Positions 38,139-47,117 of a stretch of 64,000 bases of DNA are shown here, one piece after another. Source of the stretch: Cryomorpha sp963836915 (GTDB lineage Bacteria > Bacteroidota > Bacteroidia > Flavobacteriales_D > Cryomorphaceae); contig CAWILH010000002.1 in the NCBI GenBank assembly GCA_963836915.1, forward strand, positions 3,472,001 to 3,536,000, given 5' to 3'. The notes under the pieces are model-generated. The model was not told where the DNA came from. It did not search any database and saw only the letters and a list, made by a program, of their open reading frames with translations. The number at the start of each line of letters is the position of its first letter. Within the stretch, counting starts at the first letter, position 1. The position numbers were made by a program, and so were the translations under genes.

Positions 38139-38282
38139 TTATCGCCCCGCTGATATACTTCTCGGTTCATCGAAATAGGATTGTTCCAACCCTCCGCAGA
38201 GGATGCCGTACCGCCAGGTCAATACACAGTCTTCTTCTGAGATTTCGCGCAGCTCGGGATGCCCTTGCAGATCAACAACCAT
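38139..38282 (-). CDS. Possible small gene or gene remnant (47 codons)
   Basis: A minus-strand frame from ATG 38282 to TAA 38139 reads MVVDLQGHPELREISEEDCV and continues LTWRYGILCGGLEQ to an SISAGR end. Composition is protein-like rather than random (acidic helix followed by aromatic segment). A stop codon sits directly before the ATG. It lies about 90 bp upstream of the DUF1573 start. The rest of the 38.1-38.7 kb gap holds nothing I can assign. Confidence 0.3.
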   Translation of the reverse strand: MVVDLQGHPELREISEEDCVLTWRYGILCGGLEQSYFDEPRSISAGR

Positions 38283-38671
38283 TTATTGACCCGAGCTCGG
38301 TTTCAAATCTTATTCAGAACAGCTGTTTGTGAGTGAGTTGACATTCAATGGAATGATCTATGCAAAGTTCAGTTTGAAAATGCAGCGAAAAGCATGAAAT
38401 TTTCAATTCACGGGATGGGTATATTGATTATAAAGAACAACCTGCCGCGTTCCATCTTCTTGCTTTAGCCCGCAGTGGCTTTAAAAATGAGCCTTGCCGA
38501 TCACCTTTTATAAAAGTCTGATTTTCCGGATTAGAACTGGGCGCCGGTTACTAACCGTTAATTGCACAGAAAATGGTTGCCAAGAAAAGACCGAATGCAA
38601 TATGCCGCGACCTGCGCCCAGAAGCCCAAAAGCAATTGCTCCCAGGCAGTCGTCATGACGGCTCCTTTTTC

Positions 38672-38679
38672 TAAATTTG
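38672..38679 (+). promoter_or_regulatory. -7 promoter element (TAnnTTTG) of valS
   Basis: TAAATTTG, 31 bp before the valS ATG; full match to the -7 consensus. A -33 element is not clear. Confidence 0.4.
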
Positions 38680-38710
38680 CCCCTTATCTTAAATCCCCCC
38701 CAGCTTAAGC

Positions 38711-41341
38711 ATGGAGATAGCAAAACTTTATGATCCGGTTGCCATAGAGTCGAAATGGTACCAATATTGGCTCGACCATGAATTTTTCAAATCGACACCC
38801 GATGAACGCGAACCATACACTATCGTAATCCCCCCGCCCAACGTGACCGGGGTGCTGCACATGGGGCATATGCTCAATAATAGCATCCAGGACATATTGG
38901 TGCGCAAGGCAAGAATGGAAGGCAAAAATGCCTGCTGGGTGCCAGGGGTAGACCATGCTTCGATAGCCACCGAAGCGAAAGTCGTACAGAAATTGCGCGC
39001 CGAAGGGATCAAGAAAAGCGACCTTTCTAGAGATGAGTTTATGGCGCACGCCTGGGAATGGAAGAATAAGCATGGCGGCATCATCTTACAGCAACTCAAG
39101 AAGCTGGGAGCCAGTTGCGACTGGGACCGCGAGTCATTTACCATGGATCCCGACTACTCCCAAAGTGTAATAGACACTTTTATCGACCTGCATAAAAAGG
39201 GGCTCATCTACCGCGGCAGCCGAATGGTAAACTGGGATCCCAGCGCCCTCACCGCGGTGAGCGATGAAGAAGTGATCCACAAAGAAGTAGATGCCAAGCT
39301 CTATTATGTGCGCTATAAACTGGCTTCCGCCAAAGATGAATGGGTGACCATCGCTACCACGCGCCCCGAGACCATACTCGGCGACACGGCGATATGCGTA
39401 AATCCCGATGATGAAAGATTCAACCATTTACATGGCAAGAGTGTGCTGGTGCCGCTCATCGGCCGCGAGATACCGATCATATCTGATGATTACGTGGACA
39501 TGGCATTTGGTACCGGCTGCCTTAAAGTGACCCCCGCGCACGATACCAATGACTACGACCTAGGCAAGAAGCATAACCTCGAAACCATTGATATTCTCAA
39601 TGCAGATGGCACACTCAGCGCAGCAGCGCAGCTCTACGTAGGCCAAGACCGCTTTGATGTGCGAAAGCAAATCGCCAAGGAGCTTAAGGAAAAAGGCCAT
39701 ATGGTGAAGGAAGAGCCCTACCGCACCAAAGTAGGCTATTCGGAGCGCACCGATGTACCCATAGAACCACGCATCTCACTGCAATGGTTCGTGCAGATGA
39801 AAGAATTTAGCAAGCCCGCACTGGAGCATGTTGAAAATGATGACGTACAGTTCTGGCCACCGAAATTTAAAAATTCCTACCGCCACTGGATGGAGAATGT
39901 GAAGGACTGGTGCATCTCCCGCCAGCTCTGGTGGGGGCATCGCATACCTGCTTTTTATTATGGCGACGGCGAAAATGAATATGTCATAGCCCGCGACCAG
40001 AAAGATGCGGTAGAGCAGCTCAACGCTCAAGGCAAAACGGTAAACCTCGTAGACCTAAAGCAAGATGAAGATGTGCTGGATACGTGGTTTTCCTCTTGGC
40101 TATGGCCAATATCCGTTTTTAATGGATTCTACTCCAAAGAAGAAATTGACTATTACTACCCTACCAACGACTTGGTTACGGCTCCCGAAATAATGTTTTT
40201 TTGGGTGGCACGCATGATCATCGCAGGCTATGAATACCGAAAGGAAAAACCATTCAAAAACGTATACTACACCGGTATAGTGCGCGATAAGCAAGGGCGA
40301 AAAATGAGCAAGTCGCTCGGAAACAGTCCCGACCCCATAGCGCTTATTAAGCAGTATGGCGCCGATGGGGTGCGGGTAGGGATGCTTTTTTCTTCGCCTG
40401 CCGGCAATGACCTACTTTTTGACGAAGGGCTCTGCGAACAAGGAAGGAACTTCTCTAACAAGATCTGGAATGCGCTAAGGCTGGTCAAGAGCTGGGAGGT
40501 AGGAGATAAGGAACAAACCGAAGCGGCCGCGTTGGCTATCGACTGGATGGATCAAAGGCTTTCGCAAACTATTGAAGAAGTGGAAGAGCAATACTCCAAA
40601 TTCCGAATGTCGGAGATGTTGATGACCTGCTATAAATTTGCTTGGAACGACTTCTGCTCATGGTACCTCGAAGCGGTAAAGCCCGCTTACGGTGAAAACA
40701 TAGATTCCCAAACACTCGATCGGGTCATTGATCATTTTGAATCCCTGCTCAAACTGCTGCATCCACTTATGCCGTTTATCACCGAAGAGATTTGGCACTT
40801 AATCGGCGATCACGAAAAACCGACAGATGCCCTTACCATTGCCCATTGGCCGAAAGCCAAAGCCTACGATAAGAAGATCCTAAAAGGGTTCGAATCGGCC
40901 ACCGAACTGATCACGCAGGTGCGTAATATTAGAAAGCAGAACAACCTACCAAATAAAATTGCGATCGATCTCTACATACGAAATGATGAAGCCGCCGACC
41001 GTGATTTCGATGCGCTCACCAAGAAATTGGCCAATGTTGAAACCTGTTACCGTGGGGCAGAAATGCCTGCCGAAGCATTTACATTTGTAATAGGCCGGGT
41101 GGAGTATGCCATACCCTATGGCGAAGAAGTAGATGTGGATGGCCAGGTAGAAAAGATGCGTGAAGAACTCACGTATACCCGTGGATTCTTAAAATCGGTG
41201 CAGAAGAAACTTGCGAATGAGCACTTTGTAAATAATGCTCCTGAAAAAGTAGTAGCCGTAGAAAAAAACAAAGAAGCCGACGCGGAAGCGAAGATCGTCT
41301 TGATAGAGAATAAACTGAAAGCCATGGGGGTAGAATTTTGA
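38711..41341 (+). CDS. valS: Valyl-tRNA synthetase
   Basis: An 876-residue class I aminoacyl-tRNA synthetase that charges tRNA-Val. PPPNVTGVLHMGHMLNNS gives the HIGH motif (HMGH at 50-53), WTCP-like editing domain residues lie in the 190-340 region (TTRPETILGDTAICV), KMSKSLGN is at about 531-538 and the C-terminal coiled-coil arm (about 805-870) packs on the tRNA. Length is typical. Its TGA stop overlaps the TTG start of the next gene. Confidence 0.97.
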   Translation: MEIAKLYDPVAIESKWYQYWLDHEFFKSTPDEREPYTIVIPPPNVTGVLHMGHMLNNSIQDILVRKARMEGKNACWVPGVDHASIATEAKVVQKLRAEGIKKSDLSRDEFMAHAWEWKNKHGGIILQQLKKLGASCDWDRESFTMDPDYSQSVIDTFIDLHKKGLIYRGSRMVNWDPSALTAVSDEEVIHKEVDAKLYYVRYKLASAKDEWVTIATTRPETILGDTAICVNPDDERFNHLHGKSVLVPLIGREIPIISDDYVDMAFGTGCLKVTPAHDTNDYDLGKKHNLETIDILNADGTLSAAAQLYVGQDRFDVRKQIAKELKEKGHMVKEEPYRTKVGYSERTDVPIEPRISLQWFVQMKEFSKPALEHVENDDVQFWPPKFKNSYRHWMENVKDWCISRQLWWGHRIPAFYYGDGENEYVIARDQKDAVEQLNAQGKTVNLVDLKQDEDVLDTWFSSWLWPISVFNGFYSKEEIDYYYPTNDLVTAPEIMFFWVARMIIAGYEYRKEKPFKNVYYTGIVRDKQGRKMSKSLGNSPDPIALIKQYGADGVRVGMLFSSPAGNDLLFDEGLCEQGRNFSNKIWNALRLVKSWEVGDKEQTEAAALAIDWMDQRLSQTIEEVEEQYSKFRMSEMLMTCYKFAWNDFCSWYLEAVKPAYGENIDSQTLDRVIDHFESLLKLLHPLMPFITEEIWHLIGDHEKPTDALTIAHWPKAKAYDKKILKGFESATELITQVRNIRKQNNLPNKIAIDLYIRNDEAADRDFDALTKKLANVETCYRGAEMPAEAFTFVIGRVEYAIPYGEEVDVDGQVEKMREELTYTRGFLKSVQKKLANEHFVNNAPEKVVAVEKNKEADAEAKIVLIENKLKAMGVEF

Positions 41342-42222
41342 GATTCGCAGCGATAGATATTGGCTCGAATGCCGTCCGCCTTTTGATCGCAGACATCATT
41401 GAGACCGAAAGCGATCTAAGCATTAAGAAGTTATCGCTTACGCGTGTGCCGATCAGGTTGGGGGCAAGTGTATTTGATACCGGTAGCATATCGAGCAGTA
41501 AGGCCAAGACCTTGGCAAAAACGATGAAGGCCTTCCGGTATTTGATCGATGTGTATAATGTCAAGGACTTTCGCGCCTGCGCTACATCTGCCATGCGTGA
41601 AGCAAAAAATTCGCAAGAAGTGATCGAAAAAGTTAAGGAATACTCTGGCGTAGAGATCGAAGTGATCAATGGGCAGACGGAAGCCAACCTGATTTTTTCT
41701 ACCTTCAAAACGCAAAAGCTGGATCCAAAGCAGACCTATCTCTATATTGATGTAGGTGGTGGAAGCACGGAAGTGACCCTGCTCAAAAATGGTAAGCGAA
41801 TTCATGCACGCTCATTTAAAATAGGTACGGTACGGATACTGAAAGGTAAGGTTAAACCTAAGGCTTGGGAAGAAATGCAGGCGTGGGTCACGAAGATAGC
41901 CGCCGATTCGCAAGATGCCTTGGCCATAGGTACAGGAGGCAATATAAACCGTCTTTTTAAGATGAGCAAATTGGCCTATGGTGAGTTGATGAGCTTGGAG
42001 CAGCTCAAGCAGATGCATGCCGAAGTGAAAGTATTGCCCTTCAAGCAGCGTATTGAGAAACTTCGATTACGCCCTGACCGCGCCGACGTAATCGTACCTG
42101 CCGGTGATATTTATATTACCATTTTATCTGCTGCGAAAATCAATCAAATGTCCGTCCCTAAAATTGGCCTATCAGATGGTATTGCCCTCTACCTGTATAG
42201 AAAGCATTTGGCTTCTTCTTAA
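41338..42222 (+). CDS. ppx: Ppx/GppA-type exopolyphosphatase
   Basis: A 294-residue protein of the ASKHA fold that hydrolyses polyphosphate or pppGpp. The N-terminal phosphate loop FAAIDIGSNAVRLLIAD and YLYIDVGGGSTEVTL (about 137-151) are family signatures. It is the short two-domain form. The start is TTG at 41338, overlapping valS by 4 bases (TTGA); no ATG allows the conserved beta strand to be included, so TTG is required. Translation is probably coupled to valS. Confidence 0.88.
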   Translation: MRFAAIDIGSNAVRLLIADIIETESDLSIKKLSLTRVPIRLGASVFDTGSISSSKAKTLAKTMKAFRYLIDVYNVKDFRACATSAMREAKNSQEVIEKVKEYSGVEIEVINGQTEANLIFSTFKTQKLDPKQTYLYIDVGGGSTEVTLLKNGKRIHARSFKIGTVRILKGKVKPKAWEEMQAWVTKIAADSQDALAIGTGGNINRLFKMSKLAYGELMSLEQLKQMHAEVKVLPFKQRIEKLRLRPDRADVIVPAGDIYITILSAAKINQMSVPKIGLSDGIALYLYRKHLASS

Positions 42223-42227
42223 TCTTA

Positions 42228-42405
42228 GTTATGAGTCTTTAGTTATGAGTTATGAGCTGAGCATGCTTGGAAAAACTCATAACGAAAGACCCACAACTAA
42301 AGACCCACAACTAAAGACTCATTGCTAAATACCTAACAAACAGTAACTAACAACTAACAACTAATAACTAAAAACCAAAAACCAAAAACTCACAACTCAC
42401 CATAG
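42228..42405. repeat. Word-like repeat: AGTTATGAGTT / CACAACTAAAGA family
   Basis: The gap between the convergent ppx and isoaspartyl peptidase genes consists of degenerate repeats. The left part repeats TTAGTTATGAGT, the right part repeats ACCCACAACTAAAG, AACAACTAACAAC and AAAACCAAAAACC. The left arm (about 42228-42258) is roughly complementary to the right arm (about 42280-42330), so the RNA could fold into a long imperfect hairpin. The array runs up to and into the stop codon of the minus-strand gene. Confidence 0.8.
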
Positions 42406-43382
42406 AGTAGCACTTCCCCATCATCTCCTTTCTTCCAGCCGCGGTACATTCCGGGTGTGTTGAAGACCATTTCTATTTTACCGTCTTTATCTATTGCTAT
42501 AGCGCCACCAGATCCGCTCATAGTAAAGAGTTTTTCGACTATGGTATAGTTCATTGCCTCTAGCAAGGTCTTATTGGCAAAGAATAATTGATCGGAGATT
42601 TCTTTGGCGGCAGCCACACGCATAAAAAACTCTCCCTGACCAGTGCAAGACACGCCGCAAGACCGATTATCTGCATAGGTGCCGGCACCTATGATCGGGC
42701 TGTCGCCCACCCGGCCACTTTCCTTATTCATCAATCCACCGGTAGATGTGCCCGCTGCGATGTTTCCAGCTTTATCGATGGCCACCGCCCCAACGGTTCC
42801 GTGTTTTTTGACCGGGATGGAAGTAGGAACGCTGCCGCCGGGGTGATAATTGCTGGATATCCATTTCTGCCGAACGGCTTCGGTGGTATAATAAGAATTG
42901 GGCACGCGTTCCAATTCTACAACCGCCGCAAAAGAATCGGCAGCAGCGCCGCTCAATAAGAGATATGGAGAATCATACATCATGGCATGGGCGGCAAGTA
43001 TCGGGTTTTTTGCAATGGTAATCCCCGTTACCGCACCGGCATTTAAGGTGCGGCCTTCCATAAAAGAAGCATCAAGTTCATGAGAGCCTTGCCGAGTCAT
43101 TACCGCACCTTTTCCGGCATTGAAATAAGGTGAGTTTTCCAACAAGGTGATAGCCTTCAAAATGGCGTCGGTAGCCGTACCGCCCCCATCTAAGATTTGG
43201 TAGCCAGCATCTAACGCAGCTTGGAGCGCCATTTCTATCGATTGTTCTGTGGAGTCGGACAGGAAGCCAGGCTGCATATTTCCTGCACCGCCATGTATTA
43301 CGATGGCCGGCATCCTATCACCCTGCGCTGACATGCCAATAGATACACTCAATAGAAAAATTGTGAGAACAAAAAATTTCAT
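42390..43382 (-). CDS. Isoaspartyl peptidase / L-asparaginase (Ntn hydrolase)
   Basis: A 330-residue exported N-terminal-nucleophile hydrolase: signal peptide 1-19, IVIHGGAGNMQPG at 27-39, and autocleavage before Thr196 in HGTVGAVAID, which becomes the nucleophile; GGLMNKESGRVGDSPIIGAG follows as the substrate-binding segment. It cleaves beta-aspartyl peptides and asparagine in the periplasm. The final residues (YGEL, then TGA) lie in the word-like repeat, so the natural C-terminus may have been replaced. Confidence 0.93.
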   Translation of the reverse strand: MKFFVLTIFLLSVSIGMSAQGDRMPAIVIHGGAGNMQPGFLSDSTEQSIEMALQAALDAGYQILDGGGTATDAILKAITLLENSPYFNAGKGAVMTRQGSHELDASFMEGRTLNAGAVTGITIAKNPILAAHAMMYDSPYLLLSGAAADSFAAVVELERVPNSYYTTEAVRQKWISSNYHPGGSVPTSIPVKKHGTVGAVAIDKAGNIAAGTSTGGLMNKESGRVGDSPIIGAGTYADNRSCGVSCTGQGEFFMRVAAAKEISDQLFFANKTLLEAMNYTIVEKLFTMSGSGGAIAIDKDGKIEMVFNTPGMYRGWKKGDDGEVLLYGEL

Positions 43383-43428
43383 AATTATTGCTTTTCGATA
43401 AGCTTTTCAAGAATCAAGCCTAAATAAA

Positions 43429-43460
43429 TTGACAGTATGGCATCATACGTGTTAACTTTG
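43429..43460 (+). promoter_or_regulatory. Promoter with -33 and -7 elements for the VTT gene
   Basis: TTGACA at 43429-43434 and TAACTTTG at 43453-43460, with 21 bp between TTG and TA. This matches the Bacteroidota consensus TTG - 17 to 23 bp - TAnnTTTG and is the clearest promoter in the window. The gene's ATG is 42 bp downstream. Confidence 0.65.
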
Positions 43461-43502
43461 TAGCCCTTCTAGCGTTAAAGATAGCAGACAGGATTTAATT
43501 AC

Positions 43503-44096
43503 ATGTGGAAGTCAATAAAGCGGTATCATTTTTTCTATTCCCGGAAGGGGTTCTATAAATTCTTAAAGTCCATTTCCATCAAGTTTACCTTGGTTATGGG
43601 GCTTGTATTGCTTGGGCTGATGCTTTTTGAAAAGTTGACTCCGGGTATTTCCCATTACTTTGCCACTTATTCGGTGCTTGTTTCCAATGAGCTCGTTATC
43701 TCATTCTTCTTTTTGAGCGAGACGATACTCGGGCTGGTTCCGCCAGATTTGTTCATCGTTTGGGCTAAGCAATTTACAGCCCCTTATTCTGTGGTGCTTT
43801 TGCTGGCGCTCTTGAGTTACGGTGCCGGATTGCTGGCCTATTACGTAGGACTACGGATTGGTGCTATCGAAAAAGTGAGCCAATACATCCATGTGAAGTT
43901 TGCCACTCAGTTTAAAATGCTAAAAAGTTGGGGCGGGCTTATTATCGTGATAGCCGCCCTGCTGCCTTTGCCTTACAGCACCATGTGTCTCGGTGCCGGT
44001 ATGCTGAAATACTCTTTTAAAATGCTCCTTCTCTTAGGGATTTTCAGGATTGCACGTTTTTTCATCTACGCTTCGGTTCTTTATCAGGTAGTTTAG
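43503..44096 (+). CDS. VTT/SNARE-associated (DedA-like) membrane protein
   Basis: A 197-residue membrane protein with about five hydrophobic segments. LVISFFFLSETILGLVPPDLFIVWA and the later ALLPLPYSTMCLGAGMLKYS resemble the re-entrant VTT-domain loops (E-x-x-x-x-x-P and P-x-P-Y). Proteins of this superfamily move lipid carriers or phospholipids between leaflets; the exact substrate here cannot be told. Transcribed from its own promoter. Confidence 0.75.
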   Translation: MWKSIKRYHFFYSRKGFYKFLKSISIKFTLVMGLVLLGLMLFEKLTPGISHYFATYSVLVSNELVISFFFLSETILGLVPPDLFIVWAKQFTAPYSVVLLLALLSYGAGLLAYYVGLRIGAIEKVSQYIHVKFATQFKMLKSWGGLIIVIAALLPLPYSTMCLGAGMLKYSFKMLLLLGIFRIARFFIYASVLYQVV

Positions 44097-44411
44097 ATTT
44101 CAGTCTTTGGTCTACGCTAGTTCGTTTTTATCTGCGCTATAGAAATGGATTATCGGTCACTTACCAGAGACCAAAAACCGTTAAAAAAGTTCCCTTCAAG
44201 TAATTATTTTTTTTCAGGTACTACCAATCACTGACCGTCATATGGTCGTCTCAGTAGAGAACCAAAACTTAAAAAAGCAAGCTTAACACCAAAATAGACG
44301 AAGATCGGCGGCGTAAATGATTCTTGTTGACAGTGAGTGACTTCAAGGCATCTTTATGATTGACGACCGTTTGGAAGTCGATGCAAAAAAACATCCAAGC
44401 TAAAAATCCTG

Positions 44412-44422
44412 CCCCCCCCCCC
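44412..44422. repeat. Poly-C tract (11 C)
   Basis: An uninterrupted run of eleven C in the non-coding debris past the dockerin paralog remnant. It lies in no supported gene. Confidence 0.6.
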
Positions 44423-44470
44423 GTACATTGGCAAACGTCGGGGGAAATGTAACAGATCAACGTAAACGAA

Positions 44471-45185
44471 TTATTCACCAGGGCTCGGAGCGCCGCTAAG
44501 GCCAAACCAAGAGATACGGCCGTGAAGTCGTTGATGCTTATTGTTCCGTCGCTATCATTATCGGCCGGCTCAACATAATCTGGATCACTCATCGAAAGGC
44601 CGAAGCTCGACGCCAAGACTGTGAAGTCGTAGACGTTGATGGTGTTGTCACCATTGCTGTCGCCAAATACCAAACCTGAAACCATCATAGAACTATCGCC
44701 AGGTGCCAAAGTCATGCCCGGTTAGCTCTGGCGCAAATAACCCGTGATGTAGATGTATACATCGTAAATACCTGGATCAAATTCGAGCACATTCACACCA
44801 CCAAGGGAATTAACGTTGCCCCAAAACCCCGTAATCAGTTCAGTTGATCCTGGACTTAGAGCCTAATGTCCATTTGATTAAAAGCCACGCCGGGCTCTTC
44901 ACCCATAAATACGGTGATACCCGAAAGCTCGGGTTCCAAATATTCTACGTAGACAGAATATTCTACGTAGACAGAAGTAAATATTGGCTGACACGGAAAG
45001 CTGCCTTGCACATAAATCATTTGGAACCGGTCTTCGTAATTTGCAATGTCTTCTATTTGATTCTCGCTCAGGCAATAGTTCATTGACGGATAAAAGGAAC
45101 TTATCTGGCCAGTTGCCGTCTGGAGGTTCCACTGTCCGCCTGGAATGGGGTTAACTAGAATGCTGCTCAACGCAAACCAGCGCAC
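44471..45185 (-). pseudogene. Decayed partial paralog of the adjacent dockerin-type protein
   Basis: Three frames together reproduce the last 225 residues of the 45276-47117 product, about half identical by eye: GGQWNLQTATG / YPSMNYCLSENQIEDI / YVQGSFPCQP, then LSPGSTELITGFWGNV, then LVFGDSNGDNTINVYDFTV and FGLSGAPSPGE. Damage: an 18-bp perfect tandem duplication (44941-44976), a frameshift near 44857, a TAA in frame near 44720, and a second frameshift near 44505. No 5' part is found. Downstream debris to 44269 is not similar to anything known. Confidence 0.85.
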
Positions 45186-45275
45186 TCGAATGATCTAAAC
45201 CATACCTTACGGAGGGGCAAACCATTTTTAAGGAAGCGGCATAAGAAGAATCTCACTGGTTCGGCCTACAGCAAA

Positions 45276-47117
45276 TTATTCAATTGGAGACGGAGCGCCG
45301 CTTAAACCAAAAGAAGGTGCCAAAGCCGTAAAATCATTGATATTCGTGCTGCCATTGCCGTCATAATCACTTGGCTCCACATACCCTGCCTCACCCATCG
45401 ATATTCCAAAAGAAGAAGCCATCAATGTAAAATCACCAATATTGATGGTATTATCGCCATTGATATCACCAAAGACCAGATCTGTCAGCATGATCGGATT
45501 GTTGCCAGCGGTAAGCGTTACACTTTCAAAGCTCTGTTGCAAAAATCCGGTCACATGAACGTATATATCATAAGTTCCCGCTTCAAATTCTTGCACGCTA
45601 ACCATCCCGAGTGCACCCACGCTTCCGGCATAGCCCGATATAAGGTCTGCCGACCCTGGAGCGTAGAGCATAATTTCGATCGCATTGAAAGCAGCGCCGG
45701 GTGTATTGCTTATGTCTACACTGATACCGGGTGGTTCGGGCAGGGCATACTCGATATGCAGTGTGGTATAGGTCGGGTCGCACGGGAAAGACCCCAAAAT
45801 ATAGATTGCTTGAAAACCATCTTGATAGTTGGGTATGCTTTCTATTTGGCTTTCGGAGAAACAAGCGGTCGAAGCTGGATAAAAGCCAACATTGACTCCT
45901 GCCGCCGTTTGTAGAGCCCACTGGCCGCCAGGGCTGGGGTTTCCAGCAAGGGTGTCAAAAAGGCAAAGATGCCCGGATCCGGCCGTGTAGGTGATGAAGG
46001 TCTCTTCTCCGCTTTGCGGCCCGAAACTAAAGATTATTTCTACCGAAGCCGTCATCGAGCAGCCGTTTTCAGCGGGCGCTAGGTACCGGTAGATCCCGGC
46101 AGGATCTTCGTCGGTGTCGATCGTTCCGCCGGGCACTCCCGACTCTGAGTCGGGATAGTACCACGCGCCACCTTCGGCTATGGGCGTTCCTAAAGGGAGG
46201 CTGAGCTGATAGGTGCCCACACAAACCGTATTGGTCTGCACGGTGCCTAGGTCAGCATTTTGAATGTTTACGGAAGTTGATGCTGTGCAGCCCGCCGTGT
46301 CCATCACGGTGTAGGTATAGGCACCTAAAGAAGATTCATCTGGGATGATGCAAGGTGTTGAAATCTGTCCCGAAGGATTGCTCCAAATTCCGCCTTCGGA
46401 AGGATCGTTCGCCAAGAAGTCGAAAAGGCAATAGCTCAGTCCGGCGCAGGCGTAGTTGATCTCGGGGCTGGTTCCCGCGCTCACGTCGCAGCAGGCAAGC
46501 GTTACCAATTCATCGGCGTATGCTTCTACCGTGCAAAAGTTTGGGCTCGACCAGTTTAGAAATCCAATTGCGCTATCATCAATAATTCTAACGCCAGGTG
46601 TCAAGGTGAGATCATCTAAGTCGGTGCAATTCAAAGCTGTCTTTATGCTGAAGCAAAAAGTCCAGCCATCGGTACCTGTGCAGAAGTCACCAAAATTATT
46701 GCATGGGTTGCCATCAAATGGGCCACCGCTATTGGCATCGTAATAGAATCCAGGGCCGTGCTCCAGGTTTGGGCTACAGCCGAGCTCTTCCAAGAAGAGC
46801 CAATTGCCATTGCTGGTGCCGCATGCTTGAGGCGAAGAAATTACGGAGAGGGTTGAATCAACAAAGGCATCGGGAAGCAGAAGCTCAAATCCTATGGCCC
46901 AATTGGCCTGACCGGAAAAATTTGAAATGCTTGCGCAAATGGTTATTTCTTGGTTTGGGCCATACGTCCCGTCGGCTGGCAGTGGTGGGTCAAATTCCCA
47001 GCTCACGTCGGCAGAGCAACCTTCTTGCGCCACTGCGGGATGCGAGACAGTGAGAATCAAAAATAAAGTCCAAATGAGACTTTTTGCGGCGGCGGCCAAT
47101 TTGTTCGGATGGTTCAT
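45276..47117 (-). CDS. Secreted multi-domain protein with C-terminal dockerin-like repeat pair
   Basis: 613 residues: signal peptide 1-30 (ending HPAVAQ), an N-terminal cohesin/immunoglobulin-like domain (about 35-225), two or three repeated modules with YCLFDFLANDPSEGGIWSNP, SGVPGGTIDTD and CLFDTLAGNPSPGGQW, a carboxypeptidase-regulatory-like strand region (about 490-535), and a dockerin type I pair at the end: GDINGDNTINIGDF and DYDGNGSTNINDF, each an EF-hand-like calcium loop. No T9SS sorting domain follows. The protein is probably surface or matrix-associated; partner unknown. A degraded paralog of its 3' third lies directly downstream. Confidence 0.82.
   Translation of the reverse strand: MNHPNKLAAAAKSLIWTLFLILTVSHPAVAQEGCSADVSWEFDPPLPADGTYGPNQEITICASISNFSGQANWAIGFELLLPDAFVDSTLSVISSPQACGTSNGNWLFLEELGCSPNLEHGPGFYYDANSGGPFDGNPCNNFGDFCTGTDGWTFCFSIKTALNCTDLDDLTLTPGVRIIDDSAIGFLNWSSPNFCTVEAYADELVTLACCDVSAGTSPEINYACAGLSYCLFDFLANDPSEGGIWSNPSGQISTPCIIPDESSLGAYTYTVMDTAGCTASTSVNIQNADLGTVQTNTVCVGTYQLSLPLGTPIAEGGAWYYPDSESGVPGGTIDTDEDPAGIYRYLAPAENGCSMTASVEIIFSFGPQSGEETFITYTAGSGHLCLFDTLAGNPSPGGQWALQTAAGVNVGFYPASTACFSESQIESIPNYQDGFQAIYILGSFPCDPTYTTLHIEYALPEPPGISVDISNTPGAAFNAIEIMLYAPGSADLISGYAGSVGALGMVSVQEFEAGTYDIYVHVTGFLQQSFESVTLTAGNNPIMLTDLVFGDINGDNTINIGDFTLMASSFGISMGEAGYVEPSDYDGNGSTNINDFTALAPSFGLSGAPSPIE

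Noticed and set aside
44269..44715. 148-codon frame as an independent dockerin gene
   Set aside because: Its first half continues the decayed paralog and its second half is non-homologous debris; treated as part of the pseudogene.
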